From: Streptococcus sp. 68
GTDB lineage: Bacteria; Bacillota; Bacilli; Lactobacillales; Streptococcaceae
Direction of reading: 5' to 3'
Length of the DNA stretch: 49,621 bases
Assembly: GCF_013277415.1 (NCBI RefSeq)
Contig: NZ_VMMX01000003.1
Coordinates: 189,790-239,410 of the forward strand
Both the position numbers and the translations under genes were made by a program. The notes beneath the pieces were generated by a model that was not told where the DNA came from, searched no databases, and saw only the letters and a program-made list of their open reading frames with translations. Of the stretch, positions 18,342-26,576 are shown in pieces. The number at the start of each line of letters is the position of its first letter. Positions within the stretch are counted from its first letter, which is position 1.

Positions 18342-19694
18342 TCAAGCTTTTCTGGATTCAAATCTCTTCATAATCACAGTTAGACGCCAACGGTAGAGAG
18401 CCCCGCTCACGATTAGACTAATAATCAAACCAATCCAGTAAGAATAAGCTCCAAAATCTGTTAGAGAGTCGAATACCATAGCTACTGGGAGTGTCACCCC
18501 CCAATAACCAACCAAACCAAGGTAAAAAGGAATAACGGTATCCTTATACCCCCGTAAAATTCCTTGAAGCGGTGCCGCAAAGGTATCTGCTAACTGGAAG
18601 AAAAGACTGTAAGTCAAAAAACGTGCTGTCAAATCGATAAATTCTGGGTCGTTACCATAAAGACTAGCCACATTTCCTCGAAAAATGTAAAGGAAAGATA
18701 AGGTGAAGGCCGCAAAAATAAGGGCAGTCCATCTTCCTAGACCAATATAGGTTTTCGCATCATCAAATCGCTTGGCTCCCACTTCATAGGAAACGACAAT
18801 AGCCATAGCCGATGAGATACTCATAGGAAAGGCGTACATAAGACTTGAAAAGTTCATGGCTGATTGGTGACTAGCGATAATCAAGGACGAGAACTTAGCC
18901 ATAATCAAGCCAACCACGGAAAAGATAGCCACTTCCGCGAAAACAGTTCCCCCAATAGGAAGACCTAAACGAACTCCTTCCTTGATTTTATCCATATTAA
19001 GTGGAATTCGTCTTTCAAGGTGTAGGGCTTTGAGCTTCTCCTGTTTAAATAAAACCAGAACAGAAATTCCCAGCAAGACCCAATAAGCCAAGGAAGTACC
19101 TAAACCAGCACCAGCCCCTCCCAGCTCTGGAACTCCAAAGGCACCGTAAATCAAGAGATAGTTAAATCCGCTATTGAGAGGAAGTAACAAAAGCATGAGG
19201 TACATAGACAGTTTGGTCAAGCCCAGCGAATCCAGCAAGGAACGAATGACACTAAAGAGTAACAAGGGGATAATTCCAATAGATAAAAACCAAAGATAGC
19301 GAACCGCTACTGCTGCCACTGGTACTTCTAGTCCGATATGATTTAAAACGGGTGGTGCCAGGAAAACTACCATCCCCAGCAAGAGAACAGATAGACCCAA
19401 GGCCAGATAGATGAATTGGTAAAAATCAGACGCAACTTCTTCCTTTTTGCCTCGACCAAGATGGTGACCAATGATAGGCACCAAGGCCGACACAATTCCT
19501 GTTAGGAATGTAAAGAAAGGATTCCAGATACTAGTTGCCATAGACACACCAGCTAAGTCCATAGTATTGTATTGACCTGTCATTGCAGTGTCAACAAAAG
19601 AGGCAGAATAATTGGCAAATTGGTAGATCAGGATTGGGAAGAAAATTTTTAAAAATAATACTAACTTCTCTCGTAAACACTTTGTCTTATACAT
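18342..19694 (-). CDS. MATE-family multidrug efflux transporter
   Basis: Inner-membrane cation-coupled exporter of the MATE family, with about 12 hydrophobic helices over 450 aa in two similar halves, the second opening near residue 235 (GVRLGLPIGGTVFAEVAIFS). NorM/MepA-like features include the early PILIYQFANYSASFVDTAM stretch and the Gly-rich loop GLGRW. Substrates cannot be told. The ATG at 19694 has only a weak AGAG upstream and lies 10 bp after the broken small gene, so expression probably depends on the pyrC transcript. In pneumococcus, as I recall, a MATE gene holds the same place next to pyrC. Confidence 0.9.
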   Translation of the reverse strand: MYKTKCLREKLVLFLKIFFPILIYQFANYSASFVDTAMTGQYNTMDLAGVSMATSIWNPFFTFLTGIVSALVPIIGHHLGRGKKEEVASDFYQFIYLALGLSVLLLGMVVFLAPPVLNHIGLEVPVAAVAVRYLWFLSIGIIPLLLFSVIRSLLDSLGLTKLSMYLMLLLLPLNSGFNYLLIYGAFGVPELGGAGAGLGTSLAYWVLLGISVLVLFKQEKLKALHLERRIPLNMDKIKEGVRLGLPIGGTVFAEVAIFSVVGLIMAKFSSLIIASHQSAMNFSSLMYAFPMSISSAMAIVVSYEVGAKRFDDAKTYIGLGRWTALIFAAFTLSFLYIFRGNVASLYGNDPEFIDLTARFLTYSLFFQLADTFAAPLQGILRGYKDTVIPFYLGLVGYWGVTLPVAMVFDSLTDFGAYSYWIGLIISLIVSGALYRWRLTVIMKRFESRKA

Positions 19695-19704
19695 ACTTCT
19701 CTTT

Positions 19705-19965
19705 CTATTCTGATTTATCTAAACCAAAGAGTTTCAGACCATAGTTTTTCAAACTTAGCGGAGGGTTATTAGATTTTGAAGTAGTATGCCAACACGCACA
19801 TGTACGACAATAATAGCTTCTAACTAAACCTCCATTATCATATTGAACCGCATGGTCAGCTTTTTCTTTAGTTTCATATTGAATTTTAGAACGATTAGAT
19901 GCGGGACACTAAATTCCGCTATTAGATTTTGCTTGTCTCTCCCTACGTTTTCGAAAATAATTCAT
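19705..19965 (-). pseudogene. Small zinc-ribbon-like gene with in-frame TAG
   Basis: Reading from ATG 19965 (GGAG just upstream) gives MNYFRKRRERQAKSNSGI, then a TAG stop at 19909-19911. The same frame then stays open for 67 more codons to a TAG at 19705. The downstream part is protein-like: it starts CPASNRSK, has a YCRTCACWH cluster and an Asn/Ser/Pro tail. Full product would be about 86 aa. Cysteines and His suggest a metal-binding small protein. The simplest reading is a nonsense mutation; a read error is the main alternative. It sits 13 bp after pyrC and 10 bp before the MATE gene. Confidence 0.7.
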
Positions 19966-19978
19966 ATGCCAACTCCTA

Positions 19979-21247
19979 TCAAGCTTGATAGACGATTTGT
20001 CCCTTACAGATAGTATATTTAACCTGCCCTTTTAAGGTTTCACCGATGAATGGTGAATTAGCTGCTTTGGAAGCAAAATGGGAGTCCACAAGGCGGTCAG
20101 CCTTAGCATCAAAAATAGTGATGTCCGCTGGACCATTCTCAGCCAAGTAACCTGCTTCAAAATTGTAAAGCTTGGCTGGGTTGTATGTCATCTTTTCGAG
20201 TAATTCCATCAAGCTTAACTCACCAGCTTCAACCAAAAAGGTCAAGCCGAGAGACAGGGATGTTTCTAAACCAGTCATACCAGATGGCGCTTTGGTAATA
20301 TCCTCAACGTTTTTCTCATCTACATGATGAGGCGCGTGGTCTGTCGCGATGACTGTGATGACGCCAGATTTGAGACCTTCGATAACGGCACGACGGTCTG
20401 ATTCCAAACGAAGCGGTGGATTCATCTTAGCATTACTACCTTGTGTCAAAAGAAGTGCTTCTGTCTTAGAGAAATGCTGTGGCGCTACTTCTGCTGTGAC
20501 TTGCGCACCCAATCCTTGAGCAAACTCAACTACTTTAACACTTTCTTCCTTAGACAAATGCTGGATGTGAACATGGGCCTTGGTTGCATAGGCAATCATG
20601 ACATCACGCGCCATCATAGCATACTCAGCAACCCCAGTCGCACCACAGATATGGAAATGTTCTTTAGCGATATTTTCGTTAAAGCCAAGAACACCGTTCA
20701 AATCTGGATCTTCCTCATGAAGACTAATAAAGGTATTAAGCTTTTTAGCTTCCTCCATGGCTTCCTTGACAACTTTACTGCTTTCAAGTGGAATGCCATC
20801 ATCTGAAAATCCAACTGCTCCAGCTTCCAAGAGTGACTTAAAGTCAGTCAAGTCTTGGCCATTAAAGTTCTTGGTGATAGTGGCAACCGTCTTGACATTG
20901 ATCTTTTCTTTAGCAGCTGACTGGAGAACTTCTTGCAAAGTCTCTACATCTGAAATGGTTGGACTAGTATTGGCCATCATGACAACCGTTGTAAAACCAC
21001 CTGCAGCGGCCGCTAGGGCACCAGTATGAATATCCTCCTTATGGGTTTGACCAGGTTCACGGAAATGCACATGAATATCGACCAAGCCAGGAGCAACTAC
21101 AAGATCTGTAGCATCAATCATCTCTGCTCCTTCTTCTTTAATCTCAGGTGCAATTTTGATAATTTTCCCATCTTGGGCTAAGACATCACACACTTGATCC
21201 AAACCAGACTTGGGATCCATTACACGACCATTTTTGATTAGTAGCAT
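19979..21247 (-). CDS. pyrC: Dihydroorotase
   Basis: Catalyses ring closure of N-carbamoyl-aspartate to dihydroorotate, the third step of pyrimidine synthesis. The zinc-binding motif [10 protein letters not shown] gives H59 and H61. EVAPQHF near 233 and TDHAPHH near 303 supply further metal and catalytic residues. Length 422 aa is typical of the type I bacterial enzyme. The start ATG follows GGAGAAAGCAG. It lies 12 bp after mutX on the same strand, within an ung-mutX-pyrC row. No PyrR-type attenuator was seen directly upstream, which fits the gene being carried by a housekeeping transcript. Confidence 0.96.
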   Translation of the reverse strand: MLLIKNGRVMDPKSGLDQVCDVLAQDGKIIKIAPEIKEEGAEMIDATDLVVAPGLVDIHVHFREPGQTHKEDIHTGALAAAAGGFTTVVMMANTSPTISDVETLQEVLQSAAKEKINVKTVATITKNFNGQDLTDFKSLLEAGAVGFSDDGIPLESSKVVKEAMEEAKKLNTFISLHEEDPDLNGVLGFNENIAKEHFHICGATGVAEYAMMARDVMIAYATKAHVHIQHLSKEESVKVVEFAQGLGAQVTAEVAPQHFSKTEALLLTQGSNAKMNPPLRLESDRRAVIEGLKSGVITVIATDHAPHHVDEKNVEDITKAPSGMTGLETSLSLGLTFLVEAGELSLMELLEKMTYNPAKLYNFEAGYLAENGPADITIFDAKADRLVDSHFASKAANSPFIGETLKGQVKYTICKGQIVYQA

Positions 21248-21259
21248 CTGCTTTCTCCT

Positions 21260-21724
21260 TTATTCATAGAAATCGACTTGGGTATCCAACAATTTATCCC
21301 CATCATAAACAAACTTGGCTGAAAAGAAGGGTTTATCCTCTAAAAGCCACTCAACAAAGGTATGGTCACCTTCCCAAGTCGGCTTACTCAAAACCTCATC
21401 ATAGGGAACCCATTCTAGCGTTCCCTCATTGCAGTCAATCAAGTCACCCTCGAACTCCGTCACTTTAAAAACATAGGTGTACCAGTCTAAATCTGGTGTA
21501 AATTCAGGAAAAGTGATAACACCTTTTAGAACTGGCTTAGCTTTGAGCCCTGTTTCTTCGAGGATTTCACGCGCCGCGCATTCCTGAGGTGTCTCTCCTC
21601 GCTCTAGCTTACCACCCACTCCAATCCATTTCCCTTTATGAACATCATTGGGTTTCTTATTACGATGGAGCATGAGTAGTTCTTTCCCGTTATCAATGTA
21701 GCAAATCGTCGCTAACTGAGGCAT
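21260..21724 (-). CDS. mutX: Nudix hydrolase, 8-oxo-dGTPase type (MutX)
   Basis: Hydrolyses oxidised nucleotides such as 8-oxo-dGTP and so lowers mutation. The Nudix box is complete at residues 38-60: G38, E44, then REILEE at 52-57 and G59, which gives the metal-binding glutamates. The length of 154 aa and the start MPQLATICYIDNGKELL match streptococcal MutX as I recall. It is 9 bp after ung; both act in DNA repair or nucleotide clean-up, which supports the assignment. Specificity among Nudix substrates cannot be proved from sequence. Confidence 0.92.
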   Translation of the reverse strand: MPQLATICYIDNGKELLMLHRNKKPNDVHKGKWIGVGGKLERGETPQECAAREILEETGLKAKPVLKGVITFPEFTPDLDWYTYVFKVTEFEGDLIDCNEGTLEWVPYDEVLSKPTWEGDHTFVEWLLEDKPFFSAKFVYDGDKLLDTQVDFYE

Positions 21725-21733
21725 ATTCTCTCC

Positions 21734-22387
21734 TTATCTAAGCCAATCGATTGGCTCTTGTCCTGTCTCTTTTAAGAATGCATTGGCCTTGGAAAAAGGC
21801 TTGGAACCCCAAAATCCTCTGTAAACAGATAAAGGACTGGGATGGGCTGATTCGATGATCAAGTGGTGAGGATTGGTAACCAAGGCCTTCTTCTTGCGTG
21901 CATAGGCTCCCCAGAGGATGAAAACAACAGGTCTATCCAGATGATTGACCACCTGAATCACAGCATCAGTAAAAGGCTCCCAGATTTGACCAGCATGACC
22001 ATTGGCCTGTCCAGCAGGAACCGTCAAACAAGCATTAAGAAGTAAGACTCCTTGTTCAGCCCAAGCTGTCAAATCATGAGATTTCTTGACCCCGATATCA
22101 TCTGACAATTCCTTCAAGATATTTTGCAAGGATGGCGGAGCTGGGATAGAGTCCGGTACAGAAAAACTCAAGCCCTGCGCTTGACCTGGCCCGTGATAGG
22201 GATCTTGCCCCAGAATCACCACCTTAACTTCTTCAAGCGGTGTTGTTAAGAGAGCCTGAAAAACCTTTTCCTTGGGCGGATAAACAGTACCCTGAGCATA
22301 GACCTGCTCCATAAACTGATTGATTTTCCCAAAATAACCTTCAGGTAATTGCTCCTTAATCAAAGCATGCCAAGACGAGTGTTCCAT
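21734..22387 (-). CDS. ung: Uracil-DNA glycosylase
   Basis: Removes uracil from DNA, the first step of base excision repair. The family 1 motifs are clear: GQDPYHGP at 60-67 with the catalytic D62, and HPSPLS near 181 that inserts into the DNA minor groove. Length 217 aa is normal. The gene starts a row ung-mutX-pyrC. An extended -10 TGCTATAAT (hexamer 22416-22421 on this strand) lies about 29 bp upstream, partly inside the terminator of the HAD gene, so ung has its own promoter. Confidence 0.97.
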   Translation of the reverse strand: MEHSSWHALIKEQLPEGYFGKINQFMEQVYAQGTVYPPKEKVFQALLTTPLEEVKVVILGQDPYHGPGQAQGLSFSVPDSIPAPPSLQNILKELSDDIGVKKSHDLTAWAEQGVLLLNACLTVPAGQANGHAGQIWEPFTDAVIQVVNHLDRPVVFILWGAYARKKKALVTNPHHLIIESAHPSPLSVYRGFWGSKPFSKANAFLKETGQEPIDWLR

Positions 22388-22415
22388 AGCCGACTCCTTC
22401 GTTTTTACTGCCTCT

Positions 22416-22450
22416 ATTATAGCAAAAAGTGGCTATCTAAACCACTTTTT
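22416..22450 (-). terminator. HAD-gene terminator overlapping the ung promoter
   Basis: AAAAAGTGG ... CCACTTTTT forms a 9-bp stem at 22424-22450, overlapping the HAD stop codon. The extended -10 TGCTATAAT of ung starts within its 3' arm and ends at 22416. The end of one unit and the promoter of the next share the same bases. Confidence 0.75.
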
Positions 22451-23141
22451 ACAGTTTATCTAAACAATCCAGCAAGTCTTGGAAGGAATAGACTTCGTAG
22501 GTTGGCTGGGCTTGTGTGTGATTTTCGAGGTGATGAGAGTTGTACCAGATAGTATCAATCCCCGCATTATTGCCACCTTGAATGTCGGCGGTTAGGGAAT
22601 CTCCAATCATCAGAGTCTTTTCTTTACTAAATCCAGCAATTTGCTGGCCAATCTTTTCATAAAAAAGAGCATCTGGCTTTTGTGTTTGTAGCTGTTCAGA
22701 GATAAAAACTTGATTGAAATAAGGTGCCAGGCCAGACTGAGCCAAACGCCCTGTCTGAATGGCAGTTATTCCATTTGTCGCAGCATACAAGTCATAATCT
22801 CGCTCGATGAGACTGTCCAAAAGTTCATGAGCGCCTGAAATCGTTTGTCCCTGTTGGGCGAGGTAAAATTGGTAACGCTGGGCTAGAAAACTACCATCTT
22901 TTTCCTGTCCAAAATGAGCAAATAAACGAGAAAAGCGCGTGTTAACCAGCTCTTGTTTACTAATTTTCTTTTGCTCCAAGTCCTTCCAGAGAGCCTTGTT
23001 CATAGGAACATAATAGTCTTTATAAGCCTGAATATCTGCAACCCCTTCTTCTTTTAGGAGTTGTGTCAAAGCCACATCCTCAGCAACATCAAAATCAAGA
23101 AGAGTGTGGTCAAAGTCGAAAAGTAGAAATTTGTAGGACAA
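22449..23141 (-). CDS. HAD-superfamily phosphatase, YjjG/YfnB-like
   Basis: Cytosolic HAD hydrolase; YjjG relatives remove phosphate from nucleotides, including non-canonical ones. Motif I is DFDHTLLDF with the nucleophile Asp near the N-end, and motif IV is GDSLTADIQGGNNAG near 185-199. A helical cap lies between. I chose the TTG at 23141 (AAAGGA ten bases upstream), giving 230 aa. A GTG at 23177 would add 12 residues that do not resemble a HAD N-terminus. The neighbouring ung and mutX genes fit a nucleotide clean-up role, but the substrate is not shown. Confidence 0.88.
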   Translation of the reverse strand: MSYKFLLFDFDHTLLDFDVAEDVALTQLLKEEGVADIQAYKDYYVPMNKALWKDLEQKKISKQELVNTRFSRLFAHFGQEKDGSFLAQRYQFYLAQQGQTISGAHELLDSLIERDYDLYAATNGITAIQTGRLAQSGLAPYFNQVFISEQLQTQKPDALFYEKIGQQIAGFSKEKTLMIGDSLTADIQGGNNAGIDTIWYNSHHLENHTQAQPTYEVYSFQDLLDCLDKL

Positions 23142-23260
23142 TTTGAGGTTTTCCTTTCTAAGATAAACAACTTTCACTTCAGCCAGTTGTTTAATGTAAA
23201 AACTTAAAAGTAGTATAGTACCACAAAGAATAATAGTTCTAATGGATTAACTAATCCATA

Positions 23261-23473
23261 CTAATCTAGTGAATTATAGAAAAGTCTTCTATAAATTCGA
23301 GCAATAGTTAAAATAAATACGGAGACTACCCCTATAATAGTTAAGGCTAATTTTCCTACCCCTGTTTCAGCATTTATTATGTAAGTGTGAAATAAAGGTG
23401 CTAGACCTAGCAAAACATATAAGATGTAGAAAGCTAATTTTATCTCTCCGATACCAGCAATAAAATGTTTCAT
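23261..23473 (-). CDS. Small membrane protein, 70 aa
   Basis: Unrecognised. Two hydrophobic helices (about 12-33 and 41-60) are separated by a short loop NAETGVGK and followed by a basic tail (RIYRRLFYN). There is only a weak GGGA upstream of the ATG. It heads a row of small membrane genes on the same strand with no housekeeping function. Size and shape fit bacteriocin immunity-type proteins, but nothing specific proves it. Confidence 0.55.
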   Translation of the reverse strand: MKHFIAGIGEIKLAFYILYVLLGLAPLFHTYIINAETGVGKLALTIIGVVSVFILTIARIYRRLFYNSLD

Positions 23474-23521
23474 TTTAAATATCCCAATTTTACCTTTTAT
23501 CTTTATAATCCACTAACAAAT

Positions 23522-23734
23522 CTATTGACTTCTCATTTTTTTGAATAATCTTGACAGCAAATTTACTCCACTTAATGCTACTAAGACTTCAATGGGTAAA
23601 AAATAGTAATCCCATATCAAATGAGAAATCAGCAATGTTAGAAATAGTATACAGTCAATATAACTATTCTGAAAATACTCTGTAATTACATAATACAGAA
23701 ACACCACAACCATCAAAATTAAAACAACCATCAT
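23522..23734 (-). CDS. Small membrane protein, 70 aa
   Basis: Unrecognised. Starts with a strongly hydrophobic helix (MMVVLILMVVVFLYYVITEY), then a second and probably a third hydrophobic stretch, and ends with basic residues (RLFKKMRSQ). An AGGA lies 10 bases before the ATG. It is transcribed toward the preceding 70-aa gene with a 48-bp gap. Role unknown; immunity-type protein is one guess from its size and setting. Confidence 0.55.
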   Translation of the reverse strand: MMVVLILMVVVFLYYVITEYFQNSYIDCILFLTLLISHLIWDYYFLPIEVLVALSGVNLLSRLFKKMRSQ

Positions 23735-23847
23735 AATACTATCATCCTGTTCTTAATTTATTGTCACTTTTTCCATCCCATTCATCAATAGCATTAAAAA
23801 ATCCAATCAATAAATGATTACCTACTCACTAACGCTATTTCCAAAAT

Positions 23848-24027
23848 TTAATTTTTTTGGGGATTTAGTAACACAATTCCAATTAGCAATACACCTAATA
23901 TAAATAAAAGTATTTCCCAAAATTTATTCTCAGTTTTAATAAAAGGTATAAGATACATACTAACCAATATGGAACTTACTCCTAAAAGAGCAAAGACCAC
24001 TCTGACTCTATCACTTAGTTTAAACAT
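23848..24027 (-). CDS. Small membrane protein, 59 aa
   Basis: Unrecognised. I start it at ATG 24027, which has GGGGAA 8 bases upstream; the longer frame from a TTG at 24108 has no good support. The product MFKLSDRVRVVFALLG... has two hydrophobic helices joined by a short loop (IKTENK) and ends LLNPQKN. It follows the broken short ORF at 24166 and may have been part of the same unit. Confidence 0.55.
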   Translation of the reverse strand: MFKLSDRVRVVFALLGVSSILVSMYLIPFIKTENKFWEILLFILGVLLIGIVLLNPQKN

Positions 24028-24061
24028 ATTTAATTCCCCATAAAATAAGCAGTGGCTACGT

Positions 24062-24166
24062 TTACTGTAAGATTCCCCCGTCTTTATGTAGAGATAATCC
24101 CCTATCAATACACCTCATCTCTTCTTACTCAATAGCAGCATAATTATTTGGTGATACGAGTTTCAT
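24062..24166 (-). pseudogene. Possible broken double-glycine-leader peptide gene
   Basis: A strong ribosome binding site (AGAGGAG) precedes ATG 24166, which reads MKLVSPNNYAAIE and stops at TAA 24125-24127. The same frame continues EEMRCIDRG for 20 codons to another TAA at 24062. MKL-SPNNY followed by an EEM-x-x-(I/L)DGG-like tail resembles the leader of exported streptococcal bacteriocin-like peptides, with the GG altered to RG. If so, it is dead through a nonsense codon. The alternative is a true 13-residue ORF. The assignment is tentative. Confidence 0.35.
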
Positions 24167-24315
24167 AAGATTTCTCCTCTTTAACGTTGCATGGTTAGGA
24201 TAGTTCTCTAATCAGTAATCGTTGACTGCGTTTAAAGCACTTTGTTACCTAGATAAAATACCCTTTCTCTACCTGATTTGATTTTAAAGAGAACTAAGAT
24301 TTAACCATATCTATC
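24167..24315. other. Intergenic region with possible promoter
   Basis: This stretch separates the short broken ORF from the 243-aa membrane gene. On the - strand it must hold the promoter of the small ORF row if that row is expressed. I see AT-rich candidates (GGTATTTTAT) but no convincing -35/-10 pair and no pheromone-response repeats. Confidence 0.4.
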
Positions 24316-25047
24316 TCACTTCTTATTTTTAAATAACTCATACTCTTTTTCTCTGATAAAGGGAAGTGAGAAATTAGAAAAAATTAGTAGAATTGAAAAT
24401 AGGTATCCATCTTTTTGCATTGCTAAAACATAGCCTAAAAATAAATAGACAATCAAATCTAGTACAAAAAGAGAAAATATCCTCCTTTTCATTACCTTAC
24501 TTTTCTTAAAGATTCTGTTTAATAGAATCTTTATCGTAGTATCTACACAAATTTTTATCAAAAAGATAAGAGTCAATACACGATTAGCAACTGTACCATG
24601 AAGAATAAATGGAAATATAGTTAATATAAAACTAGAAATCTCTAAATATTTTATCCAAGGAGATTGAGACATCTTACTTTTAAAATGACTGATTTTCCTA
24701 TACTCGCTAGCTAATCTAGTATCAAAATCTTTACCAATTATATTAAAGATTAAGAACTCCAGGATAAAAATACTGATTAATACGATATAAGTAGAAACCT
24801 TTCCTGGGAAAAATTTATTGATTAAAATTGGAAAACTCATTAACAGAATCGAGTTTATAGCCAAACAAATGGATACTATTTTATTCTTCACAGAGTATAT
24901 AGGTAACGATACTATTGAGTAGATAAATGCTAAAAAAATAAGCAAGAAATAATCAGTACTGCTAATTAACGGCGCCCTTAATGATAAAAATAGATAGGCA
25001 CCCCACACGATGATATGCGCTTTACGAATTGACTCTAAACTACTCAT
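24316..25047 (-). CDS. Polytopic membrane protein, 243 aa, unknown
   Basis: Unrecognised. About seven hydrophobic helices over 243 residues, with a basic cytoplasmic loop near 110-130 (EYRKISHFKSKMSQ) and another near 185 (KKSKVMKRRIF). No catalytic motif of the CPBP protease family (EExxxR) is seen. The ATG follows GGAGTAGGT. A promoter is plausible: TTGAAA, 17 bases, TAGTCT about 130 bp upstream. It stands in the accessory patch between the HAD gene and the dha locus. A role in peptide immunity or transport is possible but only from context. Confidence 0.6.
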   Translation of the reverse strand: MSSLESIRKAHIIVWGAYLFLSLRAPLISSTDYFLLIFLAFIYSIVSLPIYSVKNKIVSICLAINSILLMSFPILINKFFPGKVSTYIVLISIFILEFLIFNIIGKDFDTRLASEYRKISHFKSKMSQSPWIKYLEISSFILTIFPFILHGTVANRVLTLIFLIKICVDTTIKILLNRIFKKSKVMKRRIFSLFVLDLIVYLFLGYVLAMQKDGYLFSILLIFSNFSLPFIREKEYELFKNKK

Positions 25048-25496
25048 ATACCTACTCCTAAATCTATTTTTAGTTCACATTCTCTTTCCAACAAGTCATA
25101 AGCATTTCATGATATTTCTTTCTTCTACATTAGATAAAGTCGAAATACATTGTTAACAAATGAAAATATAATGATAAGGCTTTCTTTTACTTTAGACTAC
25201 CATAAAACAAGGAATCTTTCAACAAAATTCATTGGCAAACTACTATTCTAGAATATTGACAGCTTAAATCTTTCAGAATAGAACAACCCTAACTATCGAA
25301 TACTCTAACTTCATAAATATCCATGTAATTCTAGACCTAGAATTCCTATAAACTAAATGTTTTGGCACTCTTCTAAGCCATTGATTGCCTTAAATGTTAA
25401 TTTTTGAAGGATTCTAAAGCTAGAATAGTTCCATCACAATCAGTTTTGAATGATTCGCAATTTAGAAACACTATAGCTTTACTCCTGTTAAAATAA
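25048..25496. other. Intergenic region, no clear gene
   Basis: About 450 bp without a convincing gene. On the - strand, a GTG at 25471 with AGGAG upstream opens a 24-codon ORF (MFLNCESFKTDCDGTILAL...) to 25397, of doubtful reality. The region carries several ATTCTAG/CTAGAAT words, including a perfect AATTCTAG-AC-CTAGAATT palindrome at 25327-25344. A likely promoter for the 243-aa gene lies at its left part. It may be an old mobile or repeat remnant. Confidence 0.4.
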
Positions 25497-25523
25497 AAAG
25501 GAACTGCATAAAGCAATCCCTTT
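25497..25523 (-). terminator. Terminator of the dhaKLM operon
   Basis: On the - strand AAAGGGATTGC-TTTAT-GCAGTTCCTTT pairs over 11 bp with two G-U pairs and runs into TTTTTATTTT. It lies about 80 bp after dhaM. Confidence 0.8.
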
Positions 25524-25605
25524 CTGATTTTGAAATTATTTACTTAACATTTTATAGTTGAGATAATCAATAGCTCACCTATAATAAGAGTTATAGTAAA
25601 ATTCC

Positions 25606-25980
25606 TTATTTATTGATTTCAAGATCCGACAACTGTGTTTGAATAACTGACAGTTCTGCACCAGCCTGAAGAAGAGCAGCTGCAGTATAGGCACCTTCTA
25701 CAATTGGAACCCTATTGATGACGATACTTTTATCACTGAAATCAGCCACCATTTCTAAGTTCATTTTAGCAGAACCTAGGTCAAAAAAAGCTAATAAAGT
25801 CTCTGCTGGATTTTCGGAAACAACCCTATCTACTTGATCAAAACTTGTTCCAATTCCTCCATCTTCGGTTCCTCCTACATAAGTAATCGGAACATCTTTA
25901 GCTACTTCACTAATCAGTTCAACGACACCTTGTGCAATGTGTTTGGAATGTGAAACGATAACAAGACCAATACTTCCCAT
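25606..25980 (-). CDS. dhaM: Dihydroxyacetone kinase phosphotransfer subunit DhaM
   Basis: PTS-linked EIIA-like subunit that takes phosphate from HPr and re-phosphorylates ADP bound to DhaL. The phospho-acceptor is the His in SHSKHIAQGV (H11 from this start). GGTEDGGIGTSFDQV and FDLGSAKMNLE are the typical later motifs. At 124 aa it is the single-domain form, as in Lactococcus, without the HPr- and EI-like extensions of the E. coli protein, so it depends on the free EI and HPr encoded 5 kb away. It overlaps dhaL by one base and ends the operon. Confidence 0.94.
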   Translation of the reverse strand: MGSIGLVIVSHSKHIAQGVVELISEVAKDVPITYVGGTEDGGIGTSFDQVDRVVSENPAETLLAFFDLGSAKMNLEMVADFSDKSIVINRVPIVEGAYTAAALLQAGAELSVIQTQLSDLEINK

Positions 25981-26555
25981 TAAACCACCCCAGTTTCTAA
26001 AAGAGCAGTAAAGAGTAATCCTGATGAGAATGACCCAGGATCAATATGTCCAAGAGAACGTTCTCCTACATAAGATGCCCTTCCTTTAGTTGCAAGTAAA
26101 TCTTTGGTAGCATTCACTACCTTATCAATAACCTCTTGAGTCAATTGGCCAGCAGACAAGGCAGCAATAACAGGAGTCCAAACATCAACCATTGTCTTTT
26201 CTCCAACTTCTGCTTTCCCACGTTTGACAATCATATCCAAACCACTTTGTAAGATTTCCTCTATTTTCGAATTAGAATCAGCCTTGGCCATGCCCATAAA
26301 AGCAGAGCCATACAAGGGACCAGAAGCACCACCTACCTTACTCAGTAGTTGCATTGAGACAAGTTTAAACACATCACTGCTGGTCTCAAATTGCTTTCCT
26401 TCTAAGTTTTCCATAACTGCAGCCATGCCACGCGCCATATTTCCACCGTGGTCTCCATCTCCTATAGGGGTGTCTAGCTCACTAAGGTAATCTTTCTGTT
26501 CTTGAATCTTTTCATTAAAAAGCTTCATCCATTCAAGAGCTTGTTCAGCATTCAT
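25980..26555 (-). CDS. dhaL: Dihydroxyacetone kinase ADP-binding subunit DhaL
   Basis: Carries tightly bound ADP/ATP with magnesium and passes phosphate to dihydroxyacetone on DhaK. The Mg-nucleotide motif DTPIGDGDHGGNMARG supplies D28, D33 and D35. GGASGPLYGSAFMGM near 75-90 and GRASYVGERSLGHIDPG near 157-173 complete the signature. Length 191 aa. It lies 21 bp after dhaK, with GGAGGAAATGTCGC upstream of the ATG, and overlaps dhaM. Confidence 0.95.
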   Translation of the reverse strand: MNAEQALEWMKLFNEKIQEQKDYLSELDTPIGDGDHGGNMARGMAAVMENLEGKQFETSSDVFKLVSMQLLSKVGGASGPLYGSAFMGMAKADSNSKIEEILQSGLDMIVKRGKAEVGEKTMVDVWTPVIAALSAGQLTQEVIDKVVNATKDLLATKGRASYVGERSLGHIDPGSFSSGLLFTALLETGVV

Positions 26556-26576
26556 GCGACATTTCCTCCTTGAGTT

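Noticed and set aside
19909..19911. TAG as a recoded codon (readthrough or special amino acid)
   Set aside because: No recoding machinery or stem-loop is visible in the window; a nonsense mutation is simpler.
23261..24027. Toxin-antitoxin or phage-defence cassette among the small membrane genes
   Set aside because: No antitoxin-like DNA-binding partner, nuclease or NTPase motif seen; membrane proteins alone do not support the call.
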